Source: Mucilaginibacter auburnensis | GTDB lineage: Bacteria > Bacteroidota > Bacteroidia > Sphingobacteriales > Sphingobacteriaceae | Assembly: GCF_002797815.1 (NCBI RefSeq) | Contig: NZ_PGFJ01000002.1 | Span: 744,001 to 808,000, forward strand | Direction of reading: 5' to 3' | DNA length: 64,000 nt | Shown here: positions 1-7,315 of the stretch, in pieces | Numbering within the stretch: position 1 is the stretch's first letter | Layout: each line of letters begins with the position of its first letter | The notes under the pieces: generated by a model | What the model was told of the DNA's origin: nothing | The model's database searches: none | The model's input: only the letters and a program-made list of their open reading frames with translations | Translations under genes and position numbers: made by a program

Positions 1-975
1 AGTTACAGATACTACCCCGTTTTTAACTTTTGTTCTGATGGTAATTGAGCTGCCCGATTTGGAGTATTTGGCAGCATTACCAACGATATTATTAACCACC
101 TGTTCAATCCGTAAACGATCCAGCATAACGGTTGCATCGTTACCTAATTGAAGCGATACATTATTATTCGGAATGATCATACTCACCAGATCAACAGCGT
201 TGGTTAAAAAGGTATTGATAGAGACATGTTCCATCTGGTAATCCGCAGTGCCGGCATCAATCTTTGTAATATCCAACAATTGCTGTATCAAAGAGTTAAG
301 CTTAGCAGATTGTGTTTCAATTTTCTTTAAATAGAGTTGCAGTTGCGCGTTGTTTCCGCCTTCGGTCTTAATAGCCAATTGGGCAAAAGACCGTAAAATA
401 GTTAACGGAGTTTTTAACTCATGACTGGCAACTGATAGAAATTCATCTTTTTGCTCATTTAAATAATTAGCGGCCAGCAAAGCGCTCTCCCGTTCTTCAT
501 TTAACTTAAATAACTCATAATTGCGCTGCTTAACTTCTTCGTAAGCACTGACGGGTTCGGCTACCTCAAAATGCAGCTTTACGGCAGATATTTTAGCCCG
601 GTCAACTTTTGCCGAGCGCGGTACCGGCATTTTCAACATTACGGTAACCCAGTCATTAGCCACAGAAACTTCTAAGGCGGGAACCAGGCGGCGGGCGTAG
701 TCTAAACCATCGTTAACTTTGCCAAAATTATCGTCTTTCCTGAAAGTTATGCGTGCTGATAATGAATAACGTTCGCCTTCAGTTAATACCCCAATGCTTA
801 GTTGCCCATCAAAGGTTTTGTCTATTACTTCCCTGCATACTTCTGATACGGCTGTAGCGAAGGCAGTTTGAGTAGAAATGGTTAGTCCCAGCATTTCGGC
901 GGTCCTGATTGACTTTTTATAAGCCAATATAAGGTCCATTTCATTTTCAAGTGATATTGATACAATTGCCGTCAT
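1..975 (-). CDS. Histidine kinase with degenerate RsbT-like N-terminus (3' end off window)
   Basis: The reading frame starts at the ATG at 975 and stays open to the window edge, so the C-terminus is missing. Residues 1-125 look like the small ATPase fold of RsbT/RsbW proteins, with an N-box-like stretch (AVSEVCREVID) in which the catalytic Asn is lost and no glycine boxes are seen. A linker is followed by a HisKA domain with the H-box SHELKTPL (His185), then the start of a HATPase domain. It starts 6 bp after the stop of the PP2C-fusion gene and is the last visible gene of the stressosome operon. A role in carrying the stressosome signal into a phosphorelay is inference. Kinase call firm; partner unknown. 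Confidence 0.88.
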   Translation of the reverse strand, partial: MTAIVSISLENEMDLILAYKKSIRTAEMLGLTISTQTAFATAVSEVCREVIDKTFDGQLSIGVLTEGERYSLSARITFRKDDNFGKVNDGLDYARRLVPALEVSVANDWVTVMLKMPVPRSAKVDRAKISAVKLHFEVAEPVSAYEEVKQRNYELFKLNEERESALLAANYLNEQKDEFLSVASHELKTPLTILRSFAQLAIKTEGGNNAQLQLYLKKIETQSAKLNSLIQQLLDITKIDAGTADYQMEHVSINTFLTNAVDLVSMIIPNNNVSLQLGNDATVMLDRLRIEQVVNNIVGNAAKYSKSGSSITIRTKVKNGVVSVT

Positions 976-981
976 GCTCTA

Positions 982-1998
982 TTACTTAACCCTTGCTATA
1001 ATAACCGACATATCATCTGTTTGCCGGGAAAAATCTTTATAAATAGCCGCAGCGAGAATGGTGTTATCGCAACGGTTAATACCTGCGTGTTTAATGGTTT
1101 CCCACCTGCTTTTAATACCATCAGAACATAAAACCAACTGCTGATAGTCTGCAAAATGCATTAAATGGTCATTCATAGTGGTTGGAATGTTATGACCAAT
1201 TATTCCGTTATACGCCAATAAAGTTTTATTGTTTACCCCTCCCGATAAACGGGAAGAAATATTACCAACACCTGCTATTCTAACAGCTTTAGCATTCATA
1301 TCAAAAATAGCTACCGTACCCACTATGCCACGTGTTTTCCTGATATCCCGATGAATGTATCTGATAATATCTGCAGGAGAATTATACGGGCATGATTTAA
1401 ACGACTTAACCGCTTCGTTCACAGCCAAATTAGCTTCCGGACCATGACCCAAACCATCGGCAACCAGTAATTTGATCATGCCATCTGTAGCCTTTACATA
1501 ATGTCCGTCTCCACTTGTGGTCTCTCCAGGTTTTTTTATAACGATAGGCCTTATCTGCACATATGTTTTCAACCTGCTTTTTGAAGGCTGTTTTGTTTTA
1601 TAAATACGACTTAATACGATGGTTCCCCAGCCTTTAAGTGAGTAAATGTCAAACTCGTCTGAAAAACGCTTAATGCTACCCAAACCATGGCCCATTGAAT
1701 TAGCGGTAGAGTAACCGTCTACCAGCGCTTTCTGTAATTCGGCTATTCCGGGACCGTTATCAATGCTTATCAGTTCAATGTACTCCTCACCCGGCTTATC
1801 AAAGTAGGCTACCAACAACTCTCCACCCATAGCATACTTGTGGAGGTTAGAGGTCATTTCGGCTACAATAATATCAAGTTCATTTAGCTTTTTATCCGCA
1901 ATTCCTGCCTGTACTGCAATAGCATGTATTTCCTTTTTCAGGATGGCATAGTAACTCCTGTCGGAAGCATTAAAGCTGGTATGTGTAGCGTCAACCAT
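982..1998 (-). CDS. RsbT-like ATPase fused to PP2C/RsbX-type phosphatase
   Basis: 338 aa with two domains. Residues 1-135 are an RsbT/RsbW-type HATPase with N-box EMTSN (Asn51), DNGPGI (Asp80) and a GHGLG box. Residues 145-338 are a SpoIIE/RsbX-type PP2C domain; Asp164 (SGDGH), Asp181 (DGLGHG), Asp293 (CSDG) and the TDDMS motif near 328 fit the metal-binding aspartates. In Bacillus stressosomes RsbX dephosphorylates RsbR and RsbS to reset the complex, and that is the likely role here. Fusing a switch-kinase-like ATPase to the phosphatase could put both activities at the complex. Its start overlaps the rsbT-like gene by 8 bp, implying coupled translation. Confidence 0.87.
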   Translation of the reverse strand: MVDATHTSFNASDRSYYAILKKEIHAIAVQAGIADKKLNELDIIVAEMTSNLHKYAMGGELLVAYFDKPGEEYIELISIDNGPGIAELQKALVDGYSTANSMGHGLGSIKRFSDEFDIYSLKGWGTIVLSRIYKTKQPSKSRLKTYVQIRPIVIKKPGETTSGDGHYVKATDGMIKLLVADGLGHGPEANLAVNEAVKSFKSCPYNSPADIIRYIHRDIRKTRGIVGTVAIFDMNAKAVRIAGVGNISSRLSGGVNNKTLLAYNGIIGHNIPTTMNDHLMHFADYQQLVLCSDGIKSRWETIKHAGINRCDNTILAAAIYKDFSRQTDDMSVIIARVK

Positions 1999-2407
1999 TG
2001 GCCCACTTTATTATCATCACCCTTGTACCTTTGCCAGGTTCGCTTTTTATATCAAATTCGTTTACCAATCTTTTGGTACCGGGCAAACCCAAACCCAAAC
2101 TTTTGCCTGTGGAAAAACCATCTTTCATGGCAAGGCTGATATCTGCTATTCCGGGGCCTTTATCACTAAACGTTAATCGAATACCATTATCTCGTCCGCG
2201 CGATACCACTTCGATCAATACCTCTCCGCCGTTCGCGTAACGCAACATGTTTCTTACCAGTTCACTGGCTGCGGTGATCAGTTTTGTTTGGTTAACCAAA
2301 CCCATTTTAATTTTTACAGCATACTCTTTTACCCGATTGCGAAAAAGCACTACATCCTGTTCCCGCTGAACAGGCATGTTGTCTTTATTCAGCGATATTA
2401 TCGTCAT
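1991..2407 (-). CDS. rsbT: RsbT-like serine/threonine switch kinase
   Basis: 138 aa, the usual RsbT length and a single GHKL ATPase domain. The N-box ELVRNMLRYA (Asn53), the G1 box DKGPGI (Asp82) and the G2 box GLGLPG (105-110) are all present, so ATP binding is expected. RsbT phosphorylates the STAS proteins RsbR and RsbS, then leaves the stressosome to activate an output protein. The start codon lies inside the rsbS-like gene (overlap 2385-2407) and the stop overlaps the next gene, so the operon is tightly coupled. No RsbU-type phosphatase or SigB is visible, so the downstream target differs from Bacillus or lies outside the window. Confidence 0.9.
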   Translation of the reverse strand: MTIISLNKDNMPVQREQDVVLFRNRVKEYAVKIKMGLVNQTKLITAASELVRNMLRYANGGEVLIEVVSRGRDNGIRLTFSDKGPGIADISLAMKDGFSTGKSLGLGLPGTKRLVNEFDIKSEPGKGTRVMIIKWANG

Positions 2408-2792
2408 CGTCGTCGGTATCTGCTGTATCTACATCATCCTGAATAATTGACCTTAACAGATCCATGCCTTTATCTACGTTTAAAGCTGTGTACACACCCT
2501 TAAGCGGTAAACCTAATTCAACAAGAGTAATGGCTACAGCGGGTTGCATACCCACAACAACAGTTTCGGCATCTAATAATTTTGACATAACCCCTATGTT
2601 GCCTATAATACGCCCCATAAATGAATCAACTATACTTACAGCAGATATATCTATCAATACGCCACGCGCACCGGTTTTATTCACCATTTTAACAATATCG
2701 GCTTCCAGATCAAGGGCAAGCCTGTCATAAAGGTCTACCTGGATGGTTACCAGTAAAAACTGCCCCATCCTTAGAATAGGAATTCTATCCAT
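2385..2792 (-). CDS. rsbS: RsbS-like STAS scaffold protein
   Basis: 135 aa, a single STAS domain with an acidic Asp-rich tail (about residues 115-135). The segment VDSFMGR matches the RsbS phosphorylation site; Ser57 corresponds to the switch serine of Bacillus RsbS. RsbS and RsbR form the stressosome core that holds RsbT until stress-triggered phosphorylation. The gene follows the rsbR-like gene by 8 bp and overlaps the rsbT-like gene by 23 bp. The acidic tail is partly encoded by the overlap and looks lineage-specific. Family assignment is firm from order and motif. Confidence 0.9.
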   Translation of the reverse strand: MDRIPILRMGQFLLVTIQVDLYDRLALDLEADIVKMVNKTGARGVLIDISAVSIVDSFMGRIIGNIGVMSKLLDAETVVVGMQPAVAITLVELGLPLKGVYTALNVDKGMDLLRSIIQDDVDTADTDDDDDNIAE

Positions 2793-2800
2793 GCGTATTC

Positions 2801-3673
2801 TTAATTTTTAACAGCAAACCTGTTACCATCATTAACTTTTCTAACTTCTAACTTCAGCGATCTGAAAGCGTACAGTAAAGCGCTTGCAAGTGAAGCTTTT
2901 GTAATTATCTGCGAAAGATCAATGCCCAAATGCACTATAGTTTGTGCTATCTCCGGGCGTATGCCGCTGATAATACAATCGGCGCCCATTAGGCGGGTGG
3001 CGCTAACCGTTTTAAGTAAATGTTGAGCGACCAATGAGTCAACAGTGGGAACGCCTGATATATCTAAAATGGCAATGCTGCTACCGGTTTCTACAATCTC
3101 TGTAAGTAAGCTTTCCATTACTACCTGAGTGCGGGCGCTATCTAAGGTGCCTATAATAGGAAGCGCCAAAATGCCGTCCCAAACACGTATTACCGGGGTA
3201 GAAATTTCGGTTATCTCGTCCGTTTGTCTCAGTATAACTTCTTCACGCCCTTTTATAAATGTTTCGAACGTGGCAATAGAGAAATGATCTATTAAACGGC
3301 CAACCCTGTTGCTTAAAGTATAAAGTTCTTTTGCATCTTTAACTTCCTGTTGAAGTAAATTCAACAAGGCATCTTTCAGGCTCATTACAAACAGTCCGGT
3401 CTCTTTAGGGCTAAAGCCCTGACGCGCACGCGAAATTGAAATGCCACCCAGTATTTCCAATACCTGGTCAAAATCGCCCGATTCTGCATTGTCAAGGTTT
3501 GAATAGCTGATGGCAGAGACCAGTGAATTCACTAATTCTTCTGATTCTACGCGAAGATCTTCATTGCTCATCAGGTCGTCGCGTAAGCCTGCATCTGCCA
3601 GTTGGTTGGTCATCCACTTTTCAAGAAGAGCAGACTGATTTTTTTTAAGAACTTTTGTGATGTCTATTGCCAT
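2801..3673 (-). CDS. rsbR: RsbR-like stressosome sensor/scaffold
   Basis: 290 aa. Residues 1-150 form a helical, globin-like sensor region as in RsbR N-termini. Residues 158-275 are a STAS domain. Of the two RsbR phosphosites, Thr245 in RPEIAQTIV is conserved, while the other position is Ser213 (VDSLV) instead of the usual Thr. It is the first gene of the operon; the promoter should lie in 3674-3784, where no clear consensus was picked out. The signal sensed cannot be read from sequence. RsbR paralogues differ mainly in the N-terminal module, so signal specificity is open. Confidence 0.9.
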   Translation of the reverse strand: MAIDITKVLKKNQSALLEKWMTNQLADAGLRDDLMSNEDLRVESEELVNSLVSAISYSNLDNAESGDFDQVLEILGGISISRARQGFSPKETGLFVMSLKDALLNLLQQEVKDAKELYTLSNRVGRLIDHFSIATFETFIKGREEVILRQTDEITEISTPVIRVWDGILALPIIGTLDSARTQVVMESLLTEIVETGSSIAILDISGVPTVDSLVAQHLLKTVSATRLMGADCIISGIRPEIAQTIVHLGIDLSQIITKASLASALLYAFRSLKLEVRKVNDGNRFAVKN

Positions 3674-3784
3674 GGATTGGGTTGTTGTGGAATTTAAAGT
3701 AATAGTACAAATAATTTATAGGATGTTTTTACGCAAAAAAATAAATAGCGCCTTAAAGTATGCCTTTGAAAAGTGCAGATATTA

Positions 3785-4807
3785 TTAGTGCAGTATTTTG
3801 AACATCAGCTCCTTTAGTAACTCGCCATGATCTGCTACAGAATCAACACCTTTGCTTTTCAGGTCATATTCGCGAAGGTAGCCAATTATTTGTATGGACT
3901 TGGCGTAGTTATAGCTACGGGCGGCCTGTTCATAATCTTTCACAAAGTAAGGATTCACCCCTATTTCCTTTGCAACGTTTTGTGGCGTTTTATCGCGCAC
4001 GTAGTGGTACATAAGCACCTTTGTAAAATAATTATTAAGATTGCCTAACACCAAAACAATTGGATTGTTTTTAGGATTTGAGGCAAAATAATTAACTATT
4101 TGATTGGCTTTAACAACATCCTTTTTTGCCAGCGCGGTTTGCAGTTCAAATACGTTGTACTCTTTACTGATACCAATGTTATCCTGCACATGCTTAAGCG
4201 TAATTTCCTGCCCTTTGGCCACGTTAAGCATCAACTTATCCAGCTCATTAGCTATTTTAGAAAGGTCGTTACCCAAATATTCGGCTACCATTAAAGCTGC
4301 CTGTTGCCCTATTTTGTAACCGGCATCATTCAGATAACTCTCAACCCAGGCCGGTATCTTATTATCGTAAAGCGAGGTTGACTCAAACACCAAACCATTC
4401 TTCTCAATGGCTTTGTAAGTTTTTTTACGCTTATCAAACTTACCATACTTGTAGCAAAACACCAGTATGGTGCTGGGCAACGGGCTTTCCAGGTAACTTA
4501 AAAACGGATTGATACCTTTCTTTTCGTCGCTGTCATTACCCCATTTCATATCTTGCGCTTCTTTAACCAAAACCACCTGGTAATCAGCCATCATGGGGTA
4601 GCGTTTGGCAGCGTTAAGCACGGTCATTATATCGGTATCTTTACCGTAAAGCACCGTTTGGTTAAAGCCTCGTTCGGCTTCGGGCAACAATTCACGCTCA
4701 ACAAAATTGCCTATCAGATCAACAAAATACGGTTCTTCGCCATGAAGTAAGTATACCGGCTTATACTTACGGTTTTTAAGATCTTTAAGGATATCAGCGG
4801 CAGTCAT
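3785..4807 (-). CDS. holA: DNA polymerase III delta subunit
   Basis: 340 aa, normal length for HolA, the clamp-loader subunit that opens the beta sliding clamp at the replication fork. The N-terminus has the typical start (ILKDLKNRKYKPVYLLHGEE), followed by a segment on progressive loading of the P-loop-like fold (VYLLHGEEPYFVD) and the helical C-terminal collar (VLVLGNLNNYFTKVL). The catalytic Walker motif is degenerate, as expected for delta, which does not hydrolyse ATP. It is separated from the stressosome operon by 111 bp and is probably its own unit. Confidence 0.93.
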   Translation of the reverse strand: MTAADILKDLKNRKYKPVYLLHGEEPYFVDLIGNFVERELLPEAERGFNQTVLYGKDTDIMTVLNAAKRYPMMADYQVVLVKEAQDMKWGNDSDEKKGINPFLSYLESPLPSTILVFCYKYGKFDKRKKTYKAIEKNGLVFESTSLYDNKIPAWVESYLNDAGYKIGQQAALMVAEYLGNDLSKIANELDKLMLNVAKGQEITLKHVQDNIGISKEYNVFELQTALAKKDVVKANQIVNYFASNPKNNPIVLVLGNLNNYFTKVLMYHYVRDKTPQNVAKEIGVNPYFVKDYEQAARSYNYAKSIQIIGYLREYDLKSKGVDSVADHGELLKELMFKILH

Positions 4808-4825
4808 GAGTTTTCAAAAATAGTG

Positions 4826-4937
4826 ATTAACGATTGGAGATTAGTGATTAGTTGAATAAAATGTGGTTGATGAAACCGAACATTGGATTTTACATTTACG
4901 AACTAATTTCTGGTCACTAATTAACTAATCACTAAAT
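4826..4937. repeat. Inverted short repeat built on TTAGTGATTAGTT
   Basis: The holA - HsdR_N-like gap carries GATTAGTGATTAGTT near 4840-4855 and its reverse complement AACTAATCACTAA near 4922-4934. A related copy lies at 35733-35763. The arms could fold into a long hairpin in the intergenic RNA. It resembles the short interspersed palindromes of Bacteroidota genomes; no gene is seen here. Confidence 0.55.
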
Positions 4938-4943
4938 TCGCCC

Positions 4944-5402
4944 ATGCATCAGCTACAGCCGCTTAATTTACCACCTTACCCCTTTAAAATAACCGAGGTT
5001 AACGGCCAACTGACACTGTTTGACGAACTAAGGAAAAAGACCATCGTTATTACGCCTGAAGAATGGGTGCGTCAGCATTTTGTGCAGTATCTCATCAAAC
5101 AAAAAAACTATCCCAAAACACTTATTAAACTGGAGGGCGGACATAAATTACACGGTAAGCCAAAACGGTCTGACATTGTTGTTTATAACAAAACGGCTCA
5201 AAAAGTCCTGCTTGTAGAATGTAAAGCACCTGGTGTGCCCATTACGCAAAAAGTATTTGAACAAATTGCGCGCTATAACATGGTGCACAAAATTGACCTG
5301 TTAGCAGTTACCAATGGCATTGATCATTACTATTGCGTAATTGATTTTGTGAATGGCAGCTACCGCTTTATTGCTGATTTACCGGAATATGCGGATATTT
5401 AG
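4944..5402 (+). CDS. HsdR_N-type PD-(D/E)XK nuclease-like protein
   Basis: 152 aa, a stand-alone domain resembling the N-terminus of type I restriction R subunits. The nuclease signature is intact: Glu64 (KLEGG), Asp77 (RSDIVV) and Glu92-Cys-Lys94 (VECKAP). No helicase, methyltransferase or specificity subunit is nearby, so it is not a restriction system; similar orphan proteins are common in Bacteroidota and their role is unknown to me. Its 3' end overlaps the convergent hybrid kinase gene by 35 bp (5368-5402). Confidence 0.8.
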   Translation: MHQLQPLNLPPYPFKITEVNGQLTLFDELRKKTIVITPEEWVRQHFVQYLIKQKNYPKTLIKLEGGHKLHGKPKRSDIVVYNKTAQKVLLVECKAPGVPITQKVFEQIARYNMVHKIDLLAVTNGIDHYYCVIDFVNGSYRFIADLPEYADI

Positions 5403-7212
5403 CATCTGGTGCGAGGTTGACCAGATTCTGTATTTTTTCAAAAAGCTCTGTAGGTTTAAACGGTTTTGAAACATAATCGTTCATGCCCGAATTGTAAACC
5501 CGCTCCTTAATATCAAATAAAGCCGACGCTGTTAAAGCAATGATAGGAATGTTAGACTTTTGCGGGTCGGCCATTTTGCGTATTTCAACAGCGGCATCAA
5601 AGCCATTCATTACCGGCATCTGCAGGTCCATTAAAATAACATCAAAGTTGCCATATTGAACGAATTCTACAGCGCGCTCACCATTCTCTGCAATAAAGGG
5701 TGTAATGTTCCACTTTGACAACAACTTTTTCATCAACATCACGTTAACCGGGTTATCTTCGGCTATCAAAACCCGCAATGATGCAAAATTATTTCCTTCA
5801 TTCTGTTGTTCAACTACAACCTTATTGCTTGCTGGTATAAATTTTTCAGTAGCTACGGGGAACTCCATATTGAAGGAAAACTCAGAACCCTCGTTAACCG
5901 TACTGTTTACGTTGATCTTTATTCCTTGCAATTCAAGCAATCTTTTAACTATGGCCAGCCCTAAGCCCGTACCACCATACTGCCTAGTTGTACTTACAGA
6001 TTCCTGCGTAAAAGGCTCAAAAATAACATCGAGCCGGTTTTGCTGAATGCCTATACCTGAATCTTTCACCTTGAAATTCACTGTTAACCGGTCGTGCCTG
6101 TCTTCAATACATTTTACTTTTACCAAAATATCACCCTGTGTTGTAAACTTTATGGCATTGTTTACCAGGTTAAATACAATTTGGGTAATGCGGGTCGGGT
6201 CGCCAAACAGGGCTTTGTCCTGAAGGGCCTTGTCAACGTTTAAAGTAAAATTCAGGCCCTTTTGACGGGCTGTTATAGCCAAACCGCCGCAGATGTTGTT
6301 CATCAGTTCGTGCAGGTTAAGGCGTATTTTTTCGAAGATGAGCTTACCCGACTCTATCTTATTAAAGTCGAGCACATCATTAACGATGGAGAGCAGGTTT
6401 CCTGCTGAAAACTTTAACACTTCAAGGTTCTCCTTTTGGTCAGGTCTTGGGCCGCCCATCATGAGCAGATCAGTCATGCCAATAACCGCATTAAGTGGAG
6501 TGCGGATCTCGTGCGACATGGTAGACAGAAACTCCGATTTTGCTTCCGACGATTTATTAGCCTTCTCTATAGCTTGTTCAAAATCGGCTGTAATTTGATC
6601 GCGCATGGTGCCGGTTTGGCTCAACTCATAAATAGCCCTGTTAAAAGCTGCATAAAAATGACTGTAAACAAACAGGATGAGCATTAAACACGAAGAAAGA
6701 CTGATAATAAAAGTAGCATCATCAATCTTTTCGGGCTTAAGAGTGATAAGAAAACTGTTGTTATGTTGCAGAATAAGCAGCGCTAAAGTTGGAACAATAT
6801 TTAATGCCGAATAAACAAATCCGGCCTTTTGCCCAAGCATATTAAAGCTAAATAGCGTTATCAGTATAATAACACCTACCGTAACAGCATCAGCATTTTG
6901 CTTGGCTATGTAAATATTTACAATGTTTGCCAACGTAGCAACCACCAATATTATATGAGAAATAACGCGATAACGCGGCCGATAAGTTAAATACTTGAAT
7001 AATATGGCCGAAATAAGCGTAAGACTGCCTATAATAATACTTATTATGAAGTGTTCTTTATAAAGTACCTCAAAAAATAATAATAGCGATGTAAAAAAAG
7101 AAAGCGCTAAGCCATAATACAAAAGCCTTACACGAGCGGCATCTAATGCAGATTGTCCGCTATGTAGTATTTTATTTATAGAAAAGTTAAAAAAACCTGC
7201 GTTACTGGTCAT
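5368..7212 (-). CDS. Membrane hybrid histidine kinase with receiver domain
   Basis: 614 aa. About six hydrophobic segments lie between residues 30 and 190 and have no obvious periplasmic sensor. A HisKA domain has the H-box FLSTMSHEIRTPLN (His234). The HATPase has its N-box at 348-353 (NLVNNA), DSGIGI at 384 and GGTGLGLA at 413. The receiver domain (about 479-600) keeps Asp485-486 equivalents and the phospho-acceptor Asp529 (MDLQMP). Such BarA/ArcB-like kinases usually pass phosphate onward through an Hpt protein, none of which is seen nearby. The gene stands alone and its 3' end overlaps the HsdR_N-like gene. Confidence 0.92.
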   Translation of the reverse strand: MTSNAGFFNFSINKILHSGQSALDAARVRLLYYGLALSFFTSLLLFFEVLYKEHFIISIIIGSLTLISAILFKYLTYRPRYRVISHIILVVATLANIVNIYIAKQNADAVTVGVIILITLFSFNMLGQKAGFVYSALNIVPTLALLILQHNNSFLITLKPEKIDDATFIISLSSCLMLILFVYSHFYAAFNRAIYELSQTGTMRDQITADFEQAIEKANKSSEAKSEFLSTMSHEIRTPLNAVIGMTDLLMMGGPRPDQKENLEVLKFSAGNLLSIVNDVLDFNKIESGKLIFEKIRLNLHELMNNICGGLAITARQKGLNFTLNVDKALQDKALFGDPTRITQIVFNLVNNAIKFTTQGDILVKVKCIEDRHDRLTVNFKVKDSGIGIQQNRLDVIFEPFTQESVSTTRQYGGTGLGLAIVKRLLELQGIKINVNSTVNEGSEFSFNMEFPVATEKFIPASNKVVVEQQNEGNNFASLRVLIAEDNPVNVMLMKKLLSKWNITPFIAENGERAVEFVQYGNFDVILMDLQMPVMNGFDAAVEIRKMADPQKSNIPIIALTASALFDIKERVYNSGMNDYVSKPFKPTELFEKIQNLVNLAPDAKYPHIPVNQQ

Positions 7213-7315
7213 TATAAAGGGCTTAGCTTATGCTATAAATATTGTTTCTAAAATTAATAATATTTACCAGAAACACTAATAATTTTTAACAATATTAAAA
7301 GCTAAGCCCTTGCAA

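Noticed and set aside
4944..5402. Type I restriction-modification system
   Set aside because: Only the nuclease-like N-terminal domain is present; no methyltransferase, specificity or helicase gene is nearby.
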